Shown here: positions 44,119 through 57,060 of the stretch, piece by piece
Position numbering within the stretch: position 1 is the first letter of the stretch
Layout of the letters: every line of letters starts with the position of its first letter
Assembly (NCBI GenBank): GCA_035771165.1
Contig: JAWNZC010000025.1
Location: 4,685,501-4,749,500, forward strand
DNA length: 64,000 nucleotides
Direction: 5' to 3'
DNA from: Paragorgia papillata
Lineage: Eukaryota; Cnidaria; Anthozoa; Scleralcyonacea; Coralliidae
Notes under the pieces: generated by a model
Told to the model about the DNA's origin: nothing
Database searches by the model: none
The model's input: the letters and a program-made list of their open reading frames with translations, nothing else
Translations under genes and position numbers: made by a program

Positions 44119-44694
44119 AAATTTTAATAGCATTCGAATAATATATCTGTGTATTTATTGCCGATAAAGTTAATTGTTTGGAAGAAGTGCCCTATAACAA
44201 TTATCATTTAGTTGAAAAGGGGAAAGATATTAGTCAAGTCACTAACGTTTTAAAGTGTTTCCATGCGAAACAAATATGTTTGTGGATCAAAGTTCAGTTA
44301 TAGACCTTGCCTGGATCATGGGACTTGAAGTAATTAAAGAATGAATATTATTCATTCAATATAAATGTAAACACACAAGGTCTTCAACCCCAATCACGTT
44401 TTCCTCGCCAACTATGCCAAGTTTTATTTGCTCGCGTGTACAACACAACTTGACAAGTTTTTAATCAATTTATCAGTCGTTTTGTTCTAAGCGACTGGTA
44501 CACAGACAGAGCATAGCCCCAATACTATTAATAGAATCTGTAGAGTGCTGCGTATATAGGCAGTGTACAATCTCGTTCCCAGAGCCCACGTTCCCCACCC
44601 GGGAAACGAGAGACTATGATGGGTTACTGGCGAAGCTCGAATTACAGCATCTTAGCTTCTAGAACAAACTGATTGTGCCTTGTCATATTTCCTG

Positions 44695-44735
<41 letters not shown>

Positions 44736-46970
44736 CTATATATATATCCAAACGAGCACGTGTGATTTTGTTCACGGAATGTCGGAAAGTGCTCAATACC
44801 ATAAAGGTAGAGCGAATATAATAGTCGCCTGAAGTCTGAAGATCGCCCCGCGTGAAACTGACAGTTGCGACACTCAACATTTTGAGCTAAAGCCCACTTA
44901 AACTAAACTATATATGTATATATATGTATATATATATATATATAAAATAAAGTGCTGCGTAGGCAGTGTTTTAGATAGCGCAAAGTGGAAACTATATAAG
45001 GTCGGGTAAACTGCCAGAGCGGAGTCCTTCATCAACGTAAAATGCCATTTCTCACCACCTTTCCGCCATATATACATGTATAAAAATAACAAACTTCTCA
45101 CCGATCAATCTAAAAAACTTTAATAATTATGTTTTAGACTGCGTCCTTCTTTAGCTAAAACTCTACTTCTGTATTTAAAAACCTCCCATGAATGATAACA
45201 TAGGTAACATATATATTAAAAATATTTATTTTTATTTTATTTTACAGCTTCGCCCTATATTACAACAACAATAAAACAAAGAAAAAGAAAACGAATTAAT
45301 ACAAAATTAATACGAATTATAGTGATATAATAATGATATATCACTGCGGACCCAAAATCTAAAATCTAACAGTTAAAGACAAAAAAGAAAAGAAACATCT
45401 ATAATCAAAATAGTAACTAAAAGCTATTTTTTCACATAGCCCATTCTTTTTTCCCTCTTAATTCCGTTTCATTCTTTTCTCTATCTTCTCCCTTCTCCTC
45501 TCCTTCCTTTACACGTCATGCAAGCATTGCAATTCCTTTTAATATTTCTCTAGAATTAATTTCTTTCCTTCTCCCGTCAAGAATTTCTTTCAAAATTCTT
45601 TAATTCTTGCCATATTTCTCGACTGTTGTCAATAATGTTCTCCTCAAGGGAAGTGGTGTCAAGTATATACCAGGTTTCTCTCTCCTGGTCGTTGATCCTT
45701 AATCAGTCCGCCTCGGCCAATTTCCTCATGTCTTTGATCGCCTAGTTAAGTCAATTCTAACCCAGACGACGCAATGTTACTTAACAATTATTCGCCGAAG
45801 GCGAGGTGAATATCGGTGTATAATATCCGAGACGAAGTCGAGGTTATTATTCACCGATATTCACTGAGCCTGAGGCGAATAATTGTTTTAGTATAAATAC
45901 ACATTTTCGTACTTTTAGGAACAACATTTTCTTTAAAATTGTTAATTTCCTCGTCTGTCGCATTGACAACTTGGCTGGCGGCCATTTTGAATAAACGCTG
46001 TAGGTGATTATCGAGAATTAATCCGAAGTAGCTCGACCAATCAGCGCGCGTGATTTTCTATAATCACCTGTGTATTTATACTAAAAACTAATAGCCCTGG
46101 TTGTTAGCAATAAGTTGTCTGTAAATTTGGCACAGATGAATGTGGCGAGCCAGTCTCTTGAACGCTATATAAAAGAAGAAAGATTAATTTATTTATTTTC
46201 CCACAATATACGAGTGTACAGTATACATGTAGTACATAGTTCAAGTGACAAGGAAGCCTAACCTAAAAGCTTGAGGCTTATCATCGCTTGTCTTCCTCAG
46301 ATTTACAGTATTAAGCCTTCTTAGTGCGGTTATCAGATTAAAATTTCACCTTGGCCGCATCGTATATGATTAATGGTTTGGCCGCATGTCGTGGGGCTGA
46401 TTGTCCTCACTATTCAATGAGGGGAGTGTTTTTAGTGAAATGCGGCAATTTGTTATTTGAAATGTCGGCAGTTGACCACCATTAAGATTCCTATCGCCTA
46501 TCTCTGGACCCCGTTATTGGAGCTTGCCTCTGTGGGTAGCCCCTGCCATTTCTTGGCGAAACTTGGAAATAAATATCTTTACTCATGCACTGCCTACGCA
46601 GCACTAGGAGAATAGGTTTATATGCATGTTACAAAAGTGATTAATTGCCTTTTCACTTTGCTCTATCCAAAACACTGCCTACGCAGCACTTTACTTTCTC
46701 TACTGGATACCCCTATTAGTCGTATCTAAACTGTTCTCCCTAGAGAGGTTCAGTAAGGACCATTAATTAATTATTGGTTTGAACTGTAAAAAGAACTGTA
46801 AGTGTGGGCGAAACGACTTCGCGTTGTCGGCAAAATCAGACGTGTTGACGAAACGACTTCGGTATCCCAGCGTTACTACAGGAGGGAACCGGAGTATCTA
46901 GAGAAAAACTAAAGCCCTCCCCCCCCCGCCCCAAGACAGTCTGTTTACACTAGAGTTAAACTGCATGGAA
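42708..46970. other. Intergenic region between members 3 and 4, repeat-rich
   Basis: Near 42,896-42,903 a TGACGTCA, then a CACCC box and a TTTTAAA (reading on the minus strand) precede member 3 and may be its promoter. 43,070-43,160 and 46,590-46,700 are pieces of the GGCAGTTTACCACC / CACTGCCTACGCAGCAC repeat. 43,801-44,060 is a foldback containing GAAGGGCCTTCG. 44,058-44,115 is (TA)n and 44,697-44,728 (CA)n. 45,786-46,090 is a foldback with AATTATTCGCCGAAGGCGAG. The open frame at 43,189-43,500 (minus) resembles no family I know. No exon was supported. Confidence 0.6.
45786..46090. mobile_element. Foldback MITE with AATTATTCGCC..GGCGAATAATT core
   Basis: AACAATTATTCGCCGAAGG, GGTGAATATCGGTG and TCACCGATATTCACTG are inverse segments, and the sequence continues to a GTGTATTTATACTAAAAAC right edge that answers GTTTTAGTATAAATACAC. 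This dispersed family is one I associate with anthozoan genomes (from memory). Confidence 0.6.
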
Positions 46971-47019
46971 GCACTCTTCTCACATGCGGCCAACATGAAA
47001 TTTAAAGCAGACATAACTA

Positions 47020-47503
47020 CACTAATCAGGAATGCAACCAGTATCGCAGCGGATAAACGTTATATATCTACAAGATGCTTCTTATTACCTACAAGGCCCT
47101 AAATAATCTTGCACCATGTTACATTAGGGATATGCTAAAACCGCTTACATCAACACGCTTATCTGCGAAAGGACTTCTTTAAGTACCTCGAGTAAAATTA
47201 GTGAACTATATGGTCAACGATCGTTTTCACATGCCGCCCCTAAACTGTGGAACGAACTTCCGGGGATTCAGTACGCCTATCTGAATCACTATCTATTTTT
47301 AAAACTAAATTAAAGACATATTTATTTAAACAATTTTATGAGTAATTGACTCTAGTTTTACCTATGTAATTAACTAGTTTGTAGTACATATTGAAATTGT
47401 AATATTATTATTAGTTGTTTTAAAACTTTGCATTGTAAAGCGCAATTGAGCTATAGGAAATGGCGCTATAGAAATAAATTATTATTATTATTATTATTAT
47501 TAT
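47020..47503 (+). mobile_element. 3' end of an L2/CR1-like LINE, degraded
   Basis: Plus-strand reading gives LLITYKALNNLAPCYIRDML, then after an in-frame stop, RSFSHAAPKLWNELPG and a further disrupted C-terminus. This is the usual end of a non-LTR retrotransposon reverse-transcriptase ORF. The tail has GTAAAGCGCAATTGAGC, GGCGCTATAGAAATAAATT and an (ATT)n end, typical of L2-clade 3' UTRs. It is 5'-truncated, carries stops and is dead. It ends about 135 bp from the stop codon of member 4. Confidence 0.75.
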
Positions 47504-47638
47504 ATGATTGTCTATAGCCTCCCCCTGAACCCCAAAGCGCATGCAGCCTCACAAACGTGCCAAGGTCGCAAAAGACACCTGCGCAAAAGGCCAATCGGTA
47601 TGTCAACGTTTCCGTATGAAGTCGTCTACTATATTAAC

Positions 47639-49681
47639 TTACATGTACCCCCCGAGCGGAGAAGAAACTTCCTGCATAGCCACGGTACACCTGATGGGTA
47701 GAGGGTTTAACTTTTTAATCTTCTTCTGTTTCCTCCATCGTAGGAACAATAAAAAACACACAATTAAAACCACCACTACCCCAAGTGCAACTGTTACCCC
47801 AATGACAATGGAAATCGAATGTTTGTCACTTGAACGCCCTGCTGCAGCACTTGGTGTCTGGTTATTGACCTCAGCAGAAGACGTCACTGAAGATGTCGTG
47901 GTTGGTATTATCATCGTTGTCTTTGTGGCTTCCGACGTTACTTTGCCGGTCAAAATTACTGAAGGTGGCGGCGTAGGTTTTCCTAGACGGACATAAAAAT
48001 AAATGATTGTGGGACAGCAAACTCAGGTGAAAAATAATATTAGGTGCTATACTCTGAGTGACGAACCATACCGGGGGAAGGGGAGAAAAACTCTAGACTG
48101 CGGCTGGGAATTGAACCCATACAGATACGCTTATCATGATATAAATCATGATTAAAGAACATTTAAAAAACAAATACTTAAAAACTATCTCTGAAACTCT
48201 TTCCTGTCCGAATCGGTCTTTGATATTTTATTCTGGCTAACGCCAGACGATTTTATTCACCTCTGGGGAAGCCCTCGGACAGGAATGAGTTAAAAATCAA
48301 TCTCTGAATTCAAACATTTTAGGATTTCGGAACGAAAGAAAGCTGACGGTTAACTGATGAGTGAAAGCTGCCAAAGCATACTCCCTAGATTTATATCTAG
48401 AATTATACACACAACCTGCTGACCTTTTCGTGCCCTTCTAAATAGGAAGCTTTTGAGCTTCATATTTGAAATCGAGTTTTATTTCAAAACTAATAAAGTA
48501 TCGTACAAATGATAGCAAAGAATATCTGATTAATAAATAACAATCAAAACAGCAAGGAATTCAAAAATAATCTAATTAACAAAAGCAAACTTTTTTTCTG
48601 GAATTTCAGTAGTATTTTAGAATAATTGATGTGGTTACTATATAAATTACAACAAATAAACGAAGACCACAAACGAAATAAAATTAGAAATGATTTCAGA
48701 ATTAGCTTGGAATGCCACGAATTAAGTTGTTATGACGTATATTGACGTCAATGTTGGGTATTTCTATAGAACTTGCTGTGGTCATCACATTTTTGAAATT
48801 ACACTTTTATTTCGCAATGAAGACAGTTTTCTCTTTTTTTTTAAACCGTATTTTGCTTCGTGGATCAAACTTTAACGAAACAAAGCAGCAATTTACATCA
48901 ACTTCGTTAACTGTGGAAAACTTGACAGATAAATTAGTGATATAAGCACCGCCACCGCGCGGCGACGAGTTTAAATTTAATCGTATCACTCAAATAAATA
49001 CACCCACAAAATGACCTTTAAACTCTTTCGACCAAACTGGCAAACCAACTTCGATAATCTTATATATACTGTTGTCAGTTTTTAGAAATTCCTGTAGTTT
49101 AAAATTTAAATAGTGAACAGAATTTAGAATAGAAAAGCGATACGATTGTTTATAAAAAGCAAATATCACAAGCGATACGATTGTTTATACGATTGTTTAT
49201 AAAAAGCAAATATCACAACAGATCACTCGTGTTATAACGCGTGTCAATATAACGCGATTATATATAGGATAAGGAGGAAGGCTGGCGCGTTATAACAAAC
49301 ACCGTATTGAGAAAAAAAGTTGAAGCGAGTTTTTTTGTGAACAGCGAAATTTTCATTATAAATTGTATAGGGAAATAGGGCATAAAATGATTATATATAA
49401 TATCTACAAATATTGAATAACAAGTATGAATATAGTATTAATATTTACTTACCGCACTTTTCGTCACAGTTCTTTTGATCCTTTTCAGTTTCTTCCCTGA
49501 AACATTGTCCATGCTCTGGACAACCAACACAGTCCCCCGTTAGAATAACAGACGTGCTATAAAATGTTCCTGGCCCACAAGGTAGTTTCTTTGGCGTACT
49601 GTCGCTCTCGGCTCCGACTTGAGTCGCGAATATGATACAGACGACGAGAAGGAAGGCGTTCGCGTTGTAGTTAGGCTTCAT
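47639..49681 (-). CDS. Single-CRD TNF-receptor-like membrane protein, family member 4
   Basis: Exons 49681-49453 and 47982-47639, phase 1 junction, giving 190 residues. Signal peptide MKPNYNANAFLLVVCIIFA to about QVGAESD. The Cys domain is LPCGPGTFYST, TGDCVGCPEHGQC, KNCDEKCG: C-x15-C-x2-C-x5-C-x11-C-x3-C. The CGPGTFY start is typical of TNF-receptor repeats. A Ser/Thr stalk (IIPTTTSSVTSS) leads to a transmembrane helix (IVIGVTVALGVVVVLIVCFL) and basic RWRKQKKIKK. The second exon runs to a stop after LGGYM. A possible phase-2 donor (ATCAG|GTGTAC) could add a third exon as in the other members, but I did not find it. Intron 1 (47,983-49,452) has a TTAACCC-type repeat at 48,211-48,295 and duplicated AGCGATACGATTGTTTAT units near 49,135-49,210. 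Confidence 0.8.
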
Positions 49682-49763
49682 GGTGGCGACGAAACGAGTT
49701 GATAATGGAAGTGTTGGTCGGTCGTTATGTCTCGAGTAATGCAATGTCATCCCACGTGAAGTG

Positions 49764-49771
49764 TTTATATA
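49764..49771 (-). promoter_or_regulatory. TATA box of member 4
   Basis: Minus-strand TATATAAA within GGTATATATAAACAC, 83 bp upstream of the start codon. That spacing suits a short 5' UTR. The neighbouring CACGTG (49,753-49,758) is an E-box. Confidence 0.5.
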
Positions 49772-52700
49772 TACCTTGAATACCAGAACATATAATCGGT
49801 TTCCTGTTTTTCCCCCCGCTTTTCCTGTCTACGCCAGGTCGTTGTCTAGTCAACGAATGGATTTTTACCCCAACCTTTCCCACACTAACATAAACTCCTA
49901 TTGTCGATATCACACAACTTAAGTTAAGTAATAACGCCGTGGAATGCAGTTTCTTTTTTATTACTGCCCCCATGCACACAGTATCTCTGTATTGTACAAA
50001 GAAGAACATCACACACAATTGATAATTACACCTCGCCACCCGGCGCCTTTAACTCTCACAGCGGAACTTGACACGAAATAAACTATCTTTAGCTAAACTA
50101 ACTCTTGCCAGAAAGATCCGACTGGAATACAATAATTACAGGCTCACCCCGACAAAAACCAACTTCTGATATTGATAAAGCCATTGAGTATAAGAGCAGG
50201 AAGGAGATCTTAATCAAACAGCAAATATACCATGTTATATAAAGAGATACTCTATTATAAGCCACAGTGTATTCTGAATTACGAACTGATACAGTTCGAT
50301 GTCATCTCACTATCATCGCACTCTTTATTGTCTCGTATTCACTTCAAGATAGCGATATCACGCGGATAAACGTGGTTTAAGAATTCTTATGCAATACATT
50401 GCAATTATGGTGCAACAATTCTGCGTAAAATCGGATAATAGTACTAAGAATAAGTTAGACGAACGAAAATATATAGTAAAAGTTGCCCACTATATTTCAT
50501 CAGTTCTATAAATTATAGAGAACTTAATAAAGCATATACGATAAGAACACAAACATCATCAAATCCAACTAAAACTATAAGATAAGATCAACTTAAAAGC
50601 CATACGCAAACATGAGTTCATATCACAAGTAGGCCTTTAGCCATATAATTTGGTTAATAAAAGAAAAGGTTTTCAACAACAAAAACACTTCATTAAAATA
50701 TTGCAAATACAGTCAGTTATGCTGGGAAACCCTTTTAAAAAAGCTGTTGGGCGGAGCGAAGTGGGCGGAAGAGTGTTGTAAAAAATAATACACATGGCTC
50801 AAAACAGGAAATTATCTTAACTACGCTGACAGCCCACTCAAAAAAAATCAAAGGTTGCAAGTTGATCCTTGTGTTATATAACTAAAGTTCTAAAACACAA
50901 TTATAGAGAAGTTTGTTTTGCCAAATAAAACCTTGCTCTAACTGGGAAACTTCGTTTCCAAAATTTTCCAGTTACATCAGAAATATTGTAAAGACTTTAA
51001 GATTAGGACAATTGTTCTGTCTGTTCTCTCAGTGACCGCAACAGACTAGCTAAGCAGTCAGAAGCAGTATGGCACAGCGTGTATAACTCCCACCATTTAT
51101 AGATGTCCAGAATGATTTATCGGGACGCGAGATAACGATTATTTTGATAGCGAGAAATGGGGTGCAAGAGAACGGAAAATTAATGAGATTTATGCAGGGT
51201 TTCAAAAAAAGACAGGAAACGAGATTAAAAGAAATTTTTGCTGTCGTGATTCGGAAAATAAGGAGATTGAACAATGGGAAATGACAAAGACGTATTTCGT
51301 CGGGATTGAACTAAACTCGATGGGAACGTTCAACGGGAAGGGTAGCAAATATCGAGCGAGATTCGGGATTTAAGAAAGTTTATTGTGAAACCTCTTATAA
51401 ATGTCGAGAATGCAGAGAATTTTATTTTGACGTTATTTTGACGAAAGTTGTAAGAATTTCATATCCCACCAGGAGGAAAATTGAAAAGTTTCTGTAAACA
51501 GACACGTGCTATGAAATAGGAAACGGAAATCTTTTGAAGCGCAAAACGGACGTTTCGCTAAGACATGTCTATACAAAGATTTCGTTTACTGCTGGAGTGG
51601 AACGGTTTCCCGGTTTGTTTGATGCTTTCTCGGTGGATTATGTTGTTTGCACGCGGTTTACAAGGCCGGAAAGTGTCCAGACAAGATCAGCAGGACTGGT
51701 CTAGACTAGCCATGCAGTGGTGATGACAGTAGATTAATAGTGCGGTATAAAGTGTAATTGAATGCAAATGTTCTTCAAGCCATTCAGAAAAAATTCTGAG
51801 TTCCCAATCCCGTAGGATTTGAGTGGTTTGAGGATTTGATTTCTTTTTCTTTTTTGCGTTGACTATAAGATCTCAAACTAACGGAAAATGACGGGGTTCA
51901 AATTTTCGACCTTTCAATAATCAGGGGGGTCGAGGGAACGGAGAAATAGCTAATAAAAGTGACTCGAAGACACTTCCTGACCCTGATCCTAGCCCTAATC
52001 AGTAGTGTGATATGAGGTGTCATGAAAACAGTTCTCAGGATTTGCATGCTAAAGTTTATTTTCGTTTCTTTTTTGAGTTGACTAGGTGTCAAACTATCAG
52101 AAAATGCAGTTCAAATTTTCCAAGCTTCCGATCCCCGTTGTATGTCGAGAAGTTGAAAATTTGAACCCCATCATTTTTGCCTCAAAGATTAATATCTGTC
52201 ACCCAGGCTACCCAATGCTCAGAAGCCTCCAAAAGTTAAAAAAACAATGTTTGTTGAACGAAGAATAGCTCTGCTGAATATAGCCAACAAGCTACTAAAG
52301 TTTTAGCGAAGTGAAAAGATGGTATTTTTGATAACGAAATACTGACATTTTGAGTGGAGCCCTTCATCAGAGTAAAACGTCGAGTATTTCGTTATTAAAA
52401 GTATTCACTTTGCTCTATTTAAAACACTGCCCAGACAACACTCTACTTTTTACACCCACATGACAATCTTAACACCCTTCTTCCTATTATAATTCAGTTC
52501 GTGAAAAATAAGATTTCCTTGTAAACGTTCAGGAATACTCTATAGTCTATATATAGTCTATATCTCTGTACATGTACAGTACTAATAATTCATACGACTA
52601 TCAGCATATACACTTAACATCCATGCATAGACTTAAGTTTCTGACATTCAGACACTCACATTAAGATATCGAAATTTTTTCATACAATGTAAACCACTTC

Positions 52701-52972
52701 CAGTATGTGTTAGTCTAGTGTGAGATGGAAGAATGTAAATTGTCATAGAAACAGCAGGTGGTCGTAGTCCACTGTTGATTGGAGTCTATTTTTATACACT
52801 GGTAAGCATGGCAACTGCAAGCATGACGTATTTCGCTGTGGTTATATGTCATGTAGTCACTGCCCACGTATAGAAACATAAAACCTGCTTGCAGGTTGAT
52901 ATTCAGAACACTGACATACGTTACACTGCCTGTGTCAAGGCATTATTTGAAAGCCACATAACTGTACCATCC
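49772..52972. other. Intergenic region between member 4 and CCNDBP1
   Basis: Mostly single-copy AT-rich sequence. 51,299-51,364 resembles 63,806-63,851 (CGTCGGGAT, then GGTAGCAAATA(T/C)CGAGCG). 51,860-51,930 and 52,040-52,160 share TTTTTTGAGTTGACTA, AAACTA(A/T)C and GAAAATG pieces and are probably a decayed repeat pair. 52,310-52,475 is a fragment of the AAACGT..TATTTCGTTAT..CACTGCC repeat. No exon was recognised on either strand. Confidence 0.5.
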
Positions 52973-55900
52973 TCATCTCTGGTGGCCATTTTCATTTGAT
53001 TTCATTTTTTTGACATTATGATCCAAAACTTCAGAGAGAAAGTCTAACCATGCGTTATCCTCTTCAAGACAAAAATGAGAATCTCTGTAACATAAGAATA
53101 GATAGTAGATTTAAAAATAAATAATCTGGTGTAAAAAAATTCAGAGTATATATCAAATATATAAAAGTAAAATTTGGAACTACTATTAATAGAAAGAGAT
53201 GCAAAACAAAAACATTCTGGAGAAAGAGGATTAAACCAGTTCACAGCAGAGATTAATTCAATTACACACGTAAAAAGACCTGCTAGCAAGTTGTTACAAG
53301 GCTGTTCAACATGCTGTCACCGTCATGTGTTCGCACTGGCTGTCCCAGTCTGTTAACATGTCTGTAACAGGTTGCTGACAACTTGTAACAAGGCTGACGA
53401 CTCCAACAGACTGATGACAAGTTGTTCCAACAACCTGTTACCGCTCTGCATTCAACAAGTTGTTAACAGATTAATAATGCTAACAAGGTTGTAGCAGCTT
53501 CTTGAATGAACAGCATTGTTACAACTTGTTCCCAGCCTTGCTATAACAAGCCTGTTGCGTGAACACATCCTGTTGACAAGCGGTGAGATTTTTACGTGGG
53601 TAGTTGACATACCTGCATAACTGGAGAAGTTTTTCCACCAAATTAGACAGTGCCATTCCCTGTTGTAAGAAAAAAAGAAATATACCAGTTATGTAATCAA
53701 GTACTGCAGTTTACTGAACAATCCACTATAGCGCTAAAGAAATAGTATATTGTATTATTATCGAAATATAGTAACTTAGGTTAGATATACTGCTGAAACA
53801 GAGAACGTAGGAATCTAACGTTTCAAGCGAAGTGGCTTTGTAATATCCTGAGTTCTGATTGGTCAGCACACGGTCCGTAAAAATGCGTATCCGGACCACA
53901 CTCCGTCTTTTTCTGTATCCGGACAGCTGTCCTGGATGTTGATTTTGCTCGCGTGAATTTCTAAGGTTTTCACACTAAGTTTGATACAATAATTATCGAA
54001 AAACTTGAAATAGCCATATAATAAATGCTTTATTAACCTCGTTTACTCGGTCTGTACGGGAAAATATCAGACCTCGGTCTTTTTTGTACGAACCTCACCT
54101 GCGGCTCGGTCCATACTGTCAAGACGTCGGTCTGATATTTTCCCATACAGACCTCGTTCTCGGTTAATAATCTCTTATTATACTTACATCACTTAGTATT
54201 GAAGTGTCAGTTAATGATGAAGAATACAAACAGCAAAGAAGGTCATCAACACTAGAATAATTTCGAAAATTGATCACCACGTTACAATGTGTAGTAGTAG
54301 TGGAATAAAAATTACTACAGTGCCAACCTATTCCTGATTTAAAGTTGAATTAATTAGCCTAAAGACACAGTGAAGCCAAGCTTGGACTGGTCATTGTACC
54401 ATTTTTTGCCTTAGAACATTATGGACAGCCATAATTGTTCTACTGGACAATACTCAGCTATTCTTTTTTGATGAAATAGTGCAATGGCCAGTCCAAGGCA
54501 AGCCTGGATAAAAGATCAAGGCTGATCATCCTAACATGCAGTTCAGTGGTTGAATTACAACAAACACAAATCAACATGACTGAGTCAAAGGACATATACA
54601 GTATTAAACAAGGCATGCGACTTGTCCAACCCCGTTTCATGTTGTTTTTAAATTGGTATCTATATGATATTGACAATGAGTGTTACCCAGTGAACCCAAT
54701 TTTGAACAATGGTATGGAATTTTTTTTTTAAATTTTAGATATAGAGTTAGATATACAAAATGGAGATCTGCACTGGTGTTTCCTAGTTAGCTTGTACATA
54801 CTGTACTTTATTTTGGGACCAGAGTAATTGGCCAAAAAGGTAAAATCTGAAGATGTACAATTCATTTAAAATTTTAGTAAACCAAATACCAATATTTCTT
54901 ACCTTGGACTAACAAGTTGTATTGTCTGGGCAAGCGTATCCAGTTCATTCAACTTAGTTATTTCATCTGTTTGGGCATTTTTGCTTATGGCTTTCATAAT
55001 TTTCTTAATTAAAGTTTTAACAACCTGGGGAAAAAGAAGAATGGTAATGTTCAAAGGATGTAATTATTAGCTGGCAGTTTTAGAACCAAATCTTAATGTA
55101 CAGTAACTTGTTTCTGAAATCATTGCTAGTAAAACAGTGGTGAAACCTTCTAAGCTCTTGAATTGATTGAGGAAAAAATTGGAAATGCTAAGAAACAGGA
55201 GTTGTTCCATCTCTGCAATATCATTCTTCACTAACCTTAGCTAGTCCTATGGTTGAATGCATCATCTGCCAGGTCTTTTCTGAGCTATCAATCCCAACAT
55301 CCTTCGAATGATTTGATTCACATTCACATTCATTGCAATCACGACAGTACTGTAAATCAAACATTTAGTTTACATTTAGAGTAAAGCCACTGGTATAAAT
55401 GACCTCAATGGACTGTTACATAACCAAATTAAAAAACACGTACAGTAACTATACAGTACAGTATGTACTTATAGTATAGTAACCAGACAGTACAGTAACT
55501 GTACAATACAGTACAGTAACCACATAGTATGGTACAGTAACCACATGGTACAGTACAGTAACCATATGGTACAATACAGTAGATACAGTAACCATATGGT
55601 ACAGTACAGTAACCATATGGTTGTACAGTACAGTACATATATGGTACAGTACAGTACAGTATAGTAACCATATGATACAGTACAGTAACCATATGGTACA
55701 GTAACCATATGGAACAGTACAGTACAGTAGAGTAACTATATGATACAGTACAGTAACCATACAGTACAGTAACCATATGGAACAGTACAGTACAGTAGAG
55801 TAACTATATGATACAGTACAGTAACCATACAGTACAGTAACCATATGGAACAGTACAGTACAGTAGAGTAACCATATGGTACAGTACAGTACAGTACAGT

Positions 55901-57029
55901 AACCATATAGTACAGTGCAGCACTGAATCATATGGTAACAGTAACCATATGGAACAGTACAGTACAGTAGAGTAACCATATGATACAGTACAGTAGTACA
56001 ATTATCTTATATAGGGACCAACAAAAACAACAAACTTTACATAGAACTTACTTCTTCTGCCTCAGTTATTGCATCATTTATTAATCCAAAAGAAGATTTT
56101 GCTTCTTGTAAAACCATTTCTTTAGCATCTAGACAGAACACACAAAGATATTTAATCCATTGAAGCACAATTACACAACATAATTTATATATTATACAGT
56201 ACTTCAATCATTGTCAGCATTAAAAATAAGTGACTCAAATCAGCTACAGTGTACCTAAAAACAAACTTAAAGGTGTCCATTTTAGATAAGCTTCAAAGTG
56301 TCAATGAGTTCTGACTAATTGCATATTAACAATTTCAGCCCTAACCTTTGGGTATAGAACCAAATGATTCACAGTATTCCCAAACAATGCCAACTAATTT
56401 CAAACTTTTCTCTTTACTAAAAAAATAAGCAAAGCATTTTGCTGTCACTGACTACATCACCCAAACTTCTATTTTCTAGCACATGGTTATGACCTACTGT
56501 ACTGTATCTGCTGTCCATGCAAAACCACTCACTTTCCAGTCCTTATTGAGGATACAAAATCCATCATGGCTTTGAGTAAATCAAAATAAATGTTTTGACC
56601 ACATTGTGCAAACAAACTCCTGAAAACATAGAAGAAATAATCATAAAATTTCTGGATTATTAAATTTTATCTGAACTATAAGACTACATAATTTTTCTAG
56701 ATTAAAATCACGTAATACTTAACCCATTGCTACCTCTGTAAGTGGGCCAAAAATAACCCCATTAATATTTTACTCTGTCTAAAGGCCTATTTACACGATA
56801 CAATTTTGAGTATATGATTGTCATCTTGGTGTATGTAATCAAGTTGTACATGTTTGTCAACATTTGTCATCAAATTATGATTCGCTGGTGAATGTTAATA
56901 TGCATGTACAACTTGATTACATACACCAAGATGACAATCATATACTACAAATTGTATTGTGTAAATTGGCCTTAACACCAGATGTTTTTTACCCTGGTCC
57001 CAGAGTTCTACGCTGCCCGCTCTCCCCCC

Positions 57030-57060
<31 letters not shown>

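Noticed and set aside
55429..56001. Tyr/Cys/Leu-rich 176-codon frame resembling a membrane protein
   Set aside because: Artefact of the GTACAGTA/ACCATATGG minisatellite.
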